17,782 nucleotides of DNA from Acidobacteriota bacterium (GTDB lineage Bacteria; Acidobacteriota; Vicinamibacteria; Vicinamibacterales; CAVVIG01): the NCBI GenBank assembly GCA_016195295.1, contig JACPZV010000199.1:1-17782 (forward strand), written 5' to 3'. The notes beneath the pieces are model-generated. The model was not told where the DNA came from and did not search any database. It saw only the letters and a list, made by a program, of their open reading frames with translations. The translations under genes and the position numbers were made by a program. Shown here one piece after another: positions 6,440 to 13,686 of this stretch (the stretch's first letter is position 1; every line of letters begins with the position of its first letter).

Positions 6440-9244
6440 ATGGAAGGATGCTGCTCGCTGACTTCGAACGATCTCACCGCTCGCGCCGAACGCGCACTGA
6501 GCCTCCTTGTACTCGGGGTGCTCATCACGACTACTGCATCGGCACAAACGGCTACGGGCGGCATTCGTGGATTCGTCAAGGACGACACGGGAGCCGTTCT
6601 GGTGGGCGTGACCGTTGAAGCGGCGAGCCCGGTACGCATTGGAGGCGCAGCCGTCGAAGTCACCGATGTCCAGGGGCTCTATCAATTCGAGAATCTGCCG
6701 CCCGGTGAGTACACCGTCACTTACTCCCTCCAGGGGTTCACCGGCGTTCGGCGCGAGGGGATCCGTGTGGAAGTCGGCCGCACGATTCAGTTGGACGTGC
6801 CGTTGAAGGTCGGCAACGTCGAGCAATCGATCACGGTGACCGGCGAATCGCCGGTCGTCGACTCGCTGCACGCGGGCATCACCAGCAACTTCAACAAGGA
6901 GTGGCTGCAGAGCGTCCCGACCGCCCGCCAGTCGTATTTTGACGTCGTGACCTACGCGCCGTCGGTGAAGATCAATCAGGTGCCGAACGACTCGCGGTTC
7001 GTCATCTTCGGGTCGAGCAGCGACCAGAATTCGTTCCAGTACGAGGGCGTCGAGATCTCCGCCGTTTCGAACGGGGGCGTGTGGGACTTTCCGAGCCCCG
7101 ACATGATGCAGGAAGTCGAGGTGAAGGCCGTCGGCGTCTCCGCCGAGTACTCCAACTTCCAGGGCGGCGTCGTGAACATCGTGCTCAAGTCGGGAAGCAA
7201 TCAGTACCACGGCATCGAAAGCGTCTACTGGATTCCGCCGGGCTGGGTCGGCAACAACACGCCGAGCGAGACGTTCCCTTACCACGTCGATTACAGCTAC
7301 CAGGCGACCGGTGAGCTGGGTGGGCCCATCGTGAAGGACCGGGTGTGGTTTTACGGGGCCGCCCCGTGGGGCAGATCCCAGTCGTCGAACGTCGGGGTCG
7401 ATCCCTCGTTCGCGCACGGAGGCCACTCGACGAAGCCGTTTGTGAAAAGCACGTTCCGATTCAGCCAGCACGACGCCGGGGATTTCACGTGGGACGACAA
7501 CATTTTCTGTTGCTCGGCTACGGCCAGCCGCACGGCGCCGATTGAGACGCAGACGATCGAGCATGGACACAACCCCGTGCTCGCAGGGCATTGGACGCAC
7601 ACGTTCGGGTCGGCCACGCTGTTCGAGCTGAAGGGCGGCGGCATTTACATCCGCGACAATTTCACGCCGTATACCGACGATTTCACCACGCCGGGCCGAT
7701 CCGACTCCGGAACCGGCTTCTCGAGCGTGAACGCCACGACGGCCAGCCGCCAGGTCCACAATCGCACGACGATCGATGCCTCCCTGGCGCACAGCACGAG
7801 CAACTTCCTCACGGGTTCGCACGACCTCAAAGTGGGCGTGCAGGACGTCTACGCGACGCAGCAGACCAACACGCTGACGTTCCAGAACGTGTCGTACAGC
7901 GACTTGCGCGGCGCCAAGGATCAGGCGACCTTCAAAGACCCTGCGGTTTCAGGCGGCCGCATTCGTCAACTCGGCGGGTACCTGCAGGACAACTGGACCG
8001 TCAACGGCCGGGTGACGCTGAACCTCGGCGTCCGATACGACCGCACGCTGGGCGACATCCAGTCGATGGACTCGCAGACGACGCTCATCGGCATCGACAC
8101 GACGGCTCCGTCGGCGCCGTCAAACGTCACGTTCGCCGGTATACCGGACCTCATCAAATTCAACAACGTCTCGCCCCGGCTGGGGATGACCGTGCGGCTC
8201 GATGAATCCGGGCAGACCATCTTCAAGACCAACTATGCCCGCCTCTACGGCAAGCTGGCGACGAGCATGTTCAACAGCAAGGCGCTGGGCAACACGCCGT
8301 CCGACACGGAACGCTACAACCCGGCAACCGGCAAGTACGATATCCCCGTCTCGATCGTCAATAACCAAATCAACTTCGCAATCGATCCGGGTCTGCGGAA
8401 TCAGTACACCGATCAATTCTTCGTCGGCATCGAGCGGCAGATCATGGCCGGCATGGGCGTCGACGTGTCGTTTGTCGTCAAGAAGGAAGGGGATTTCATC
8501 CGGCTGACGGACGCGGGCGGCACCTATGCTCCCGTGGCGCTGAACGACGTGTTCCGCGGCGTCACGTATCCGCTGACGGTCTACAACCGCGTGTCGGCCT
8601 CGTCGGCGAGCCTCTTCCAAGTCGTCAATCGCACCGACTTCCGGCAGGACTTCAAGGCGTTCTTCATCCAGATGAACAAGCGGTTCTCCAACGCGTGGCA
8701 GAGTACCGCGTCCTACACGTGGCAGGACGCCCAGGCGTACGCAACCGGCACCGTCACGGGCAGCACGCAACAGGACTTCGCGAGCTTGAGCTCGACCGGG
8801 GGATTCGGCCGCACGCCGAACGATTTAGTCAACGCGTACGGGCCGACGCCGACCAACTCGACGAATTCCGTCAAACTGTCGTCGAGTTATCGCGCACCGT
8901 TCGACGTCGTCATCGGCGCGCGGTACTCGTACGAGTCGGGCCGCCCGTTCGGCCGCCTCATCACCGCCCGGCTCAACCAGGGGACCGTGGCGATCCTCGC
9001 CGAGCCGCGCGGCGCGTACTACATGCCCGCGGTGAACGACCTGCAAATTCGCATCGACAAGGATCTGAAGTTCGCCGGCGGCCGGAGCGTGCGACTGTCA
9101 CTGGACATGTTCAACATCTTCGACACCGATACGGTGCTCACCGTCCTGAACAACAGCACGACACAGGGCGATGCCGCATTCGCCCAGACGAACACGGTCG
9201 TCCGGCCGCGCACCTTCACGGTCGGCGTCCGCTATCAGTTCTAA
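6440..9244 (+). CDS. TonB-dependent receptor, Oar-like (receptor B)
   Basis: A complete 934-residue outer-membrane receptor. AGAGGAGAG six bases before the ATG supports the start. After a short polar N-terminus, a signal peptide (ALSLLVLGVLITTTASAQ) ends near residue 35. The carboxypeptidase-regulatory-like domain spans about residues 40-124 (GGIRGFVKDDTGAVLVGVTV; LPPGEYTVTYSLQGF). It is followed by VTGESPVVDS, a plug with NKEW, EVEVKAVGVSAEYSN and LKSGSNQYHG, and a barrel ending in FTVGVRYQF with terminal Phe. A vicinal Cys pair (C357-C358, NIFCCSA) sits in a predicted loop. The N-terminal half resembles the left-edge receptor more than receptor A does. It is divergent from receptor A and probably heads an operon with the PQQ dehydrogenase 16 bases downstream. 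The ligand is unknown. Confidence 0.92.
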   Translation: MEGCCSLTSNDLTARAERALSLLVLGVLITTTASAQTATGGIRGFVKDDTGAVLVGVTVEAASPVRIGGAAVEVTDVQGLYQFENLPPGEYTVTYSLQGFTGVRREGIRVEVGRTIQLDVPLKVGNVEQSITVTGESPVVDSLHAGITSNFNKEWLQSVPTARQSYFDVVTYAPSVKINQVPNDSRFVIFGSSSDQNSFQYEGVEISAVSNGGVWDFPSPDMMQEVEVKAVGVSAEYSNFQGGVVNIVLKSGSNQYHGIESVYWIPPGWVGNNTPSETFPYHVDYSYQATGELGGPIVKDRVWFYGAAPWGRSQSSNVGVDPSFAHGGHSTKPFVKSTFRFSQHDAGDFTWDDNIFCCSATASRTAPIETQTIEHGHNPVLAGHWTHTFGSATLFELKGGGIYIRDNFTPYTDDFTTPGRSDSGTGFSSVNATTASRQVHNRTTIDASLAHSTSNFLTGSHDLKVGVQDVYATQQTNTLTFQNVSYSDLRGAKDQATFKDPAVSGGRIRQLGGYLQDNWTVNGRVTLNLGVRYDRTLGDIQSMDSQTTLIGIDTTAPSAPSNVTFAGIPDLIKFNNVSPRLGMTVRLDESGQTIFKTNYARLYGKLATSMFNSKALGNTPSDTERYNPATGKYDIPVSIVNNQINFAIDPGLRNQYTDQFFVGIERQIMAGMGVDVSFVVKKEGDFIRLTDAGGTYAPVALNDVFRGVTYPLTVYNRVSASSASLFQVVNRTDFRQDFKAFFIQMNKRFSNAWQSTASYTWQDAQAYATGTVTGSTQQDFASLSSTGGFGRTPNDLVNAYGPTPTNSTNSVKLSSSYRAPFDVVIGARYSYESGRPFGRLITARLNQGTVAILAEPRGAYYMPAVNDLQIRIDKDLKFAGGRSVRLSLDMFNIFDTDTVLTVLNNSTTQGDAAFAQTNTVVRPRTFTVGVRYQF

Positions 9245-9260
9245 AGACGGGAGGATCGCC

Positions 9261-11282
9261 GTGCGACGCTTCCACACACTCATCGGCATCGGTACGCTGC
9301 TCGTCGTGATCGCCTGGACCGGGCTCGCCGTCCGCTCCCAGGGGCGGACCGTGGAATGGCGGTACTTCGGCGGCGACAAGGCGTTCACGCACTACTCGCC
9401 CGCCGATCAGATCACGCGCGACAACGTCAAGAACCTGCGGGTCGTCTGGCGGCGCCCTGCAACGAACGACAGTCTGAAGCAGGCGTTTCCCGAGCTTCGC
9501 GTCACCGCGTACCTCAGATCGACGCCGATCATGATCGACGGCACCTTGTATACGCAGGACGCGCACGGCTTCGTCAGCGCGTTCGACGCCGGCTCTGGTG
9601 AGACCGTCTGGCAGCAGGAACCGTTCGCCCGGACGCAGGAAGAACTCCAGGGCCAGAGCACGCGCGGCGTCGACTACTGGCGCAGCGGTGCCGATCAGCG
9701 GATCTTCGTGATCCGTGGCGAGTATTTGTACGCGCTCAACGCGAAAACCGGAAAGCCCTACGCGGACTTCGGCGACCGCGGGCGCGCAAGCCTGCACTTC
9801 GACGAGAACCAGCCGTTGGCCGGCCGCTTCAACGACAGCACCGGGCCGCTCGTCGTCGGCAACGTCGTTGTCGTCACGGGCAATACGGCCGGGGCTGGTG
9901 ACGGAGGCGCGATCAAAGAGGCCGCACCTGAGAATGTCCGAGGCTTTGACGCGCGGACTGGCAAACTGCTCTGGACGTTTCACGTCGTGCCGCAAGCGGG
10001 AGAGTTCGGGAGCGAGACGTGGGGCAACGAATCGTGGAAGGTGGCCGGCGACATCGGCGCCTGGAATCCCATGACCGCTGACGAGCAGCTCGGCTACGTC
10101 TACATTCCCCTTACGGCGCCGACGGCTTCGGCGTACGGGGGCTGGCGGCCCGGCGCGAATCTCTATTCCGACAGCCTCGTCGCGTTGGACGCGAAAACGG
10201 GAAAGCGCGTCTGGCACTACCAGACGATTCACCACGACTTGTGGGAGTACGACAATGTCGGCCCGTCGATCCTGGGCGACATCACGGTCAACGGCAGGCG
10301 CATCAAGGCCGTGATGCAGCCGAACAAGAACGGGTTCTTGTACGTGTTGAATCGCGTCACCGGCGAACCGGTGTGGCCGATCGTGGAGCGGCCGGTGCCT
10401 CCGTCCACCGTGCCCGGCGAGCAGGCATCACCGACCCAGCCCTTCCCAACCAAGCCGCCCGCTTTCGATCGGCAAGGCATTACCGAAGACGATTTGATCG
10501 ACTTCACGCCGGAGCTGCGTCAGCAGGCGCTTGAGTTCGTCAAGCCGTTGGTCCTCGGCCCTCTTTACACGCCTCCGTCCACCCGCAGCGACGAGCCCGG
10601 CGGAAAGAGAGGCACCTTCACGAATCCCGGGGCATGGGGCGCCGGCAACTGGCACACCGGCGCGTTCGATCCCGAGACAGGGATGTACTACGCCGTGTCA
10701 CTCACACTGCCGGGCGTGCGCGCGGTCGCGAGCACGAAAGGCAATGCCACCGCGACGATGGACTACGCGGGCGCCGTCGGCAACCAGCAAACGAACGCTC
10801 CGGGCTTCGTTCAGGGACTGGGCCCGCAGGTGCAGGGGTTGCCGCTTCTGAAGCCGCCGTACGGGCGGATCACGGCATTCAATCTGAATTCCGGCGATCA
10901 GGTGTGGATGGCGGCGAATGGCGACGGCCCACGCGAACACCCGCTCTTGAAGGACTTGCACCTGCCGCCGCTCGGCGTGCCCAATCGTCCGGCTCCGCTG
11001 GTGACCAAGACGCTGCTGTTCATCGGTGAAGGCAGCGATGCCGTCATCGGAACACCGCAGGTATCGTGGGGATGGGGGAAGAAGTTCCGCGCGTACGACA
11101 AAGCCACGGGCAAGGTCATCTGGGAGACCGAACTGCCCTCCGGCACCACGGGTGCGCCGATGACCTACATGCACAAAGGCAAGCAATACATCGTCGTGCC
11201 AATCGGCGCGAAGGATCATCCCGCCGAGCTCGTGGCCCTGGCGCTCGCTGAGACGAAACCGGCAACGAACGGCAACCGATGA
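9261..11282 (+). CDS. PQQ-dependent dehydrogenase (quinoprotein, 8-bladed propeller)
   Basis: A 673-residue periplasmic quinoprotein. I chose the GTG at 9261 because GGGAGG lies six bases upstream and it starts a signal or anchor segment (RRFHTLIGIGTLLVVIAWTG). The open frame from 9171 overlaps receptor B and has no such support. Family signatures are VEWRYFGGDKAFTHYSPADQ (residues 31-50), SALN/TGK-type propeller repeats (AKTGKPYADFGD, ARTGKLLWTFHVVP, AKTGKRVWHYQ, KATGKVIWETELP) and HHDLWEYD (324-331). It lacks the vicinal Cys-Cys of methanol dehydrogenases and has no fused cytochrome c domain, so it is closer to the glucose/polyol dehydrogenase branch. PQQ enzymes of this fold oxidise alcohols, sugars or aldehydes and pass electrons to the respiratory chain. 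In this context it might oxidise an aldehyde or alcohol derived from the imported compound. The substrate is not readable from sequence. Confidence 0.9.
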   Translation: MRRFHTLIGIGTLLVVIAWTGLAVRSQGRTVEWRYFGGDKAFTHYSPADQITRDNVKNLRVVWRRPATNDSLKQAFPELRVTAYLRSTPIMIDGTLYTQDAHGFVSAFDAGSGETVWQQEPFARTQEELQGQSTRGVDYWRSGADQRIFVIRGEYLYALNAKTGKPYADFGDRGRASLHFDENQPLAGRFNDSTGPLVVGNVVVVTGNTAGAGDGGAIKEAAPENVRGFDARTGKLLWTFHVVPQAGEFGSETWGNESWKVAGDIGAWNPMTADEQLGYVYIPLTAPTASAYGGWRPGANLYSDSLVALDAKTGKRVWHYQTIHHDLWEYDNVGPSILGDITVNGRRIKAVMQPNKNGFLYVLNRVTGEPVWPIVERPVPPSTVPGEQASPTQPFPTKPPAFDRQGITEDDLIDFTPELRQQALEFVKPLVLGPLYTPPSTRSDEPGGKRGTFTNPGAWGAGNWHTGAFDPETGMYYAVSLTLPGVRAVASTKGNATATMDYAGAVGNQQTNAPGFVQGLGPQVQGLPLLKPPYGRITAFNLNSGDQVWMAANGDGPREHPLLKDLHLPPLGVPNRPAPLVTKTLLFIGEGSDAVIGTPQVSWGWGKKFRAYDKATGKVIWETELPSGTTGAPMTYMHKGKQYIVVPIGAKDHPAELVALALAETKPATNGNR

Positions 11283-11288
11283 CCGAGC

Positions 11289-11302
11289 GTCGCTTGTGCG
11301 AC
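11289..11302. terminator. Small hairpin between convergent genes, possible weak terminator
   Basis: GTCGC-TTGT-GCGAC is a 5-base-pair stem with a 4-base loop. It lies in the middle of the 27-base gap between the convergent stops of the PQQ dehydrogenase (11282) and the aminotransferase (11310). The position fits a bidirectional terminator. However, the stem is short and no clear T-run follows on either strand, so it may be chance. Confidence 0.25.
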
Positions 11303-11309
11303 CAGTTGT

Positions 11310-12659
11310 TCAGCGCGCCGCAAGCTGTGACGTCGCAGCAACGAAGCACGCGGAGAGGACTTTGAGCCCCTCGTCGAGCTCATCGTCTGAGATCGTGAGC
11401 GGTGTGAGAAACCGTACGACGTTTCCGTACGTGCCGGCCGCAATCAGAATCACTCCGCGTTCACAGGCCAGACGGACGATCGCCTCGGTTTCGTGCTTCG
11501 CCGGCGCGCGCGTGTCGTGATTCGTCACGAGCTCGACGCCGACCATGGCGCCGCGCCGCCGGATGTCACCCACGAGCGGACAGTCTCTTGCCCAGAGGCG
11601 AGCGTGCGCCTCGATCCGCGAACCGATGGCTTCGCTGCGACGAAGCAGTTCGCCGGACTCGAAAAGGTCCAGCACGGCGTGCGCGGCGGCACAGGCGAGC
11701 GGGTTCCCCCCGTAAGTTCCCCCAAGGCCGCCTTCGACGGGACCGTCCATCAACTCGGCGCGACCGATGACCGCCGCGAGCGGCATGCCGGCGGCAAGCG
11801 ATTTGGCGGTCACCAGCAAATCGGGCTCGACGTCGTCGTGCTCACAGGCGAAGAGACGACCCGTTCGGCCGAAACCAGTTTGCACTTCGTCGACGATGAG
11901 GATGATCCCGTGCCGGCGGCAGAGCGCCGCCAGACGGGACAAATAGCCGCGCGGCGGAACCACGAATCCGCCTTCGCCAAGAACCGGCTCCACGACGACG
12001 GCGGCAATGGTTCGCGGATCGGCGTGACGCTTGAACTGATCCTCAATCTGATCGACGCACGTGAACTCGCAGGAAGGATACTCAGCACGGTACGCGCACC
12101 GATAGCAGTACGCGTAGGGCACGCGCAGCACGTCGGAGACGAAAGGCCCGAATCCCAGCTTGTACGGCGCCACCTTGCTGGTCACCGACAGCGCCAGGAG
12201 GGTTCGCCCGTGGAAGCCATCCTCGAAGCACAGCACGCCGGGCCGGCCGGTCGCGTGGCGGGCGATCTTGATGGCGTTCTCGATCGCCTCGGCTCCGCTG
12301 TTGACGAACAGCGTTTTCTTCGGAAACGCGCCCGGCGAGAGCGCAGCCAGCCGCTCGGCGAGCGAGATGTACGATTCGTAGGGCAGCACGGCGAAGCCAA
12401 CGTGCGCAAACCGTTCGGCCTGTTCCCGAAGGGCCGCAATGACCGACGGCGCGCCGTGCCCGACGTTCATTACTCCAATCCCGCCGGCGAAATCGAGGTA
12501 GACGTTGCCGTCCACATCGGTGACGCACACGCCGTCGGCCGACGCGGCAAACACGGGCACCGAATGCGCCAGGCCCCGCGGCACCGCGGCGTCGCGGCGC
12601 CGCATGAGCGCGCGCGATTTCGGTCCCGGGATCTCCGTGCGAATCCTGATCAGGCCCAT
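11310..12659 (-). CDS. gabT: Class III PLP aminotransferase, GABA transaminase-like
   Basis: A 449-residue fold-type I PLP enzyme of the 4-aminobutyrate aminotransferase type, moving an omega-amino group to 2-oxoglutarate to give a semialdehyde and glutamate. Visible motifs are the phosphate-binding NSGAEAIENAIK (residues 120-131), FHGRT (149-153), VVEPVLGEGG (222-231), the cofactor-Asp stretch VDEVQTGFGRTGRLF (256-270, D257), the Schiff-base lysine in LLVTAKSLAAGMPL (K286), GGTYGGNPLA (313-322) and VRFLTPL (R417). A Cys-rich segment (YCYRCAYRAEYPSC, about 184-197) also occurs in several GabT relatives. The ATG at 12657-12659 has GGAAGGGA about 7 bases upstream. Length is normal and no key residue is missing. 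It is transcribed away from the regulator gene, from a promoter carrying the shared operator. The gene symbol is by similarity; other omega-amino acids, such as 5-aminovalerate or beta-alanine, are possible substrates. Confidence 0.9.
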   Translation of the reverse strand: MGLIRIRTEIPGPKSRALMRRRDAAVPRGLAHSVPVFAASADGVCVTDVDGNVYLDFAGGIGVMNVGHGAPSVIAALREQAERFAHVGFAVLPYESYISLAERLAALSPGAFPKKTLFVNSGAEAIENAIKIARHATGRPGVLCFEDGFHGRTLLALSVTSKVAPYKLGFGPFVSDVLRVPYAYCYRCAYRAEYPSCEFTCVDQIEDQFKRHADPRTIAAVVVEPVLGEGGFVVPPRGYLSRLAALCRRHGIILIVDEVQTGFGRTGRLFACEHDDVEPDLLVTAKSLAAGMPLAAVIGRAELMDGPVEGGLGGTYGGNPLACAAAHAVLDLFESGELLRRSEAIGSRIEAHARLWARDCPLVGDIRRRGAMVGVELVTNHDTRAPAKHETEAIVRLACERGVILIAAGTYGNVVRFLTPLTISDDELDEGLKVLSACFVAATSQLAAR

Positions 12660-12681
12660 CCGTGAATCCCTTCCGGAGCTG

Positions 12682-12693
12682 CGACCGCGGTCG
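12682..12693. repeat. Perfect 12-base palindrome in the aminotransferase leader
   Basis: CGACCGCGGTCG reads the same on both strands. It lies between the predicted transcription start (near 12700) and the aminotransferase ATG at 12659. It could be a second protein-binding site or a small RNA hairpin near the 5' end. In DNA this GC-rich a perfect 12-mer can arise by chance, and no matching copy is seen at the other two promoters. Confidence 0.4.
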
Positions 12694-12707
12694 AAGGCGG
12701 CGCGGTC

Positions 12708-12736
12708 GTTCTACTAGAAACATATATGGTTGTCAA
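12708..12736 (-). promoter_or_regulatory. Promoter with shared operator, driving the aminotransferase
   Basis: On the minus strand TTGACA (12731-12736), a 17-base spacer and TAGAAC (12708-12713) lie about 50 bases upstream of the aminotransferase ATG. The dyad AGAAAC-ATATAT-GGTTGT at 12716-12733 is symmetric at 14 of 18 positions. It differs from the receptor A site at only two of 28 positions. The site also lies about 50 bases upstream of the regulator ATG at 12787, so one bound regulator could control both the aminotransferase and its own gene. Confidence 0.72.
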
Positions 12737-12786
12737 CACGTCTGCGGAAAGTTTCCAATTGTCTGGAGTACTATGCACACGGTCCC

Positions 12787-13614
12787 ATGAAAGGCACACA
12801 ACCAAGCGCGCGAGGTCGCGCGTCTCGGGTCGGCCTGCTCACCGTCAGCGAGACCGCCGGCATTCTCGGGGTCAGCCCCTCGACGCTCCGGCTGTGGGAG
12901 AACGTCGGCCTCATCACGCCGGCCCGCAGCAACGGTCGATATCGGCTGTACAGCCCCGAGCTTCTCGAGGTGCTCAAGCGGATTAAGTATCTCCGCGACG
13001 TCAAACAGCTCAACCTCCCCGGCATCCGGCAGGTGCTCGGCAAAACCGTCAAGGCGAAGTCCACCAACGGTTCGCGACCGACTGATCTCGGACCCAAGCT
13101 GCGTCGTTTCCGCAAGCGCACCGGCCTCGGCGTCGTGCAAGCCGCGAAGAAGGCGAAGATCTCCGCTGGGTTCCTGAGCGCGATCGAGCTGTCTCGTGCC
13201 AACCCATCCGTGGCCACGCTTCACCGTCTCGCTGTCGCATACGGAACGACCACGCTCGAGTTCTTCGACCTGCCGAAACAATCGAACCACTTGGTCCGGC
13301 CGCGCGATCGACGTGCCATTCAGACACAGTCCGGCGTCAGAATGGAGCTCTTGTCAGTTGGCGCGCGACAACTCGAAACCCAGCTCTTTCGCGTCCAGCC
13401 TGGCGCGGGCAGCGATGGATCGTACTCACATCAGGGCGAAGAATTCATCTACATGATGTCCGGTAGCCTGGAGATCTGGCTCGACGAACTCCAATGCCAC
13501 ACTCTCAACCAAGGTGACAGCTTCTGGTTTGAGAGCACGGTCGGGCACCGATGGTACAACCCATCGAGCGAGGAAGCGGTCCTTCTCTGGGTCAACACGC
13601 CTCCGACGTTCTGA
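12787..13614 (+). CDS. MerR-HTH / XRE-HTH / cupin transcriptional regulator
   Basis: A 275-residue regulator with three recognisable parts. Residues about 16-86 are a MerR-type winged helix (LTVSETAGILGVSPSTLRLW, then GLITPARSNGRYRLYSPELL). Residues about 101-160 are an XRE-type HTH (LRRFRKRTGLGVVQAAKKAK, then ISAGFLSAIELSRANPSVAT). Residues about 185-272 are a cupin (SHQGEEFIYMMSGSLEIWLD and FWFESTVGHRWYNPSSEE), with H215, E219 and H254 as likely metal or ligand contacts. XRE-cupin proteins such as PuuR repress amine-utilisation genes and sense small molecules through the cupin. I prefer the ATG at 12787. The frame can start at a TTG at 12730, but that lies inside the operator. No strong Shine-Dalgarno precedes 12787; TACTAT at 12769-12774 could be a -10 giving a very short leader. 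It is probably autoregulated through the adjacent site. Confidence 0.88.
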   Translation: MKGTQPSARGRASRVGLLTVSETAGILGVSPSTLRLWENVGLITPARSNGRYRLYSPELLEVLKRIKYLRDVKQLNLPGIRQVLGKTVKAKSTNGSRPTDLGPKLRRFRKRTGLGVVQAAKKAKISAGFLSAIELSRANPSVATLHRLAVAYGTTTLEFFDLPKQSNHLVRPRDRRAIQTQSGVRMELLSVGARQLETQLFRVQPGAGSDGSYSHQGEEFIYMMSGSLEIWLDELQCHTLNQGDSFWFESTVGHRWYNPSSEEAVLLWVNTPPTF

Positions 13615-13623
13615 GCCAATCCC

Positions 13624-13686
13624 GTGCAGCCGGAATCCACCGAAGCGCGGCAGTTTCTCGCCGACGCATTGAAGATCAGGAAATGA
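13624..13686 (+). CDS. Possible 20-residue leader peptide overlapping the egtB start
   Basis: A short GTG-initiated frame (VQPESTEARQFLADALKIRK) begins 9 bases after the regulator stop, and its TGA overlaps the egtB ATG in the form ATGA. It has no family resemblance that I recognise and no strong ribosome site. The overlap could allow translational coupling into egtB, which itself has only a weak ribosome site. It may be chance. Confidence 0.2.
   Translation: MQPESTEARQFLADALKIRK

Noticed and set aside
7508..7513. Vicinal Cys-Cys in receptor B as a redox site
   Set aside because: It is a single pair in a predicted barrel loop with no supporting pattern; more likely a local disulfide.
6335..7822. 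Minus-strand 495-codon open frame opposite receptor B
   Set aside because: It is an Arg/Val/Asp-rich antisense shadow that also runs through the divergent promoter region. Receptor B has a signal peptide, plug and barrel end.
9171..9260. N-terminal extension of the PQQ dehydrogenase to 9171
   Set aside because: It overlaps receptor B by over 70 bases and lacks a signal-like sequence; GTG 9261 has GGGAGG at the right distance.
12730..12786. TTG start at 12730 for the regulator
   Set aside because: The codon lies in the shared operator, and the extra 19 residues match no part of the MerR fold.
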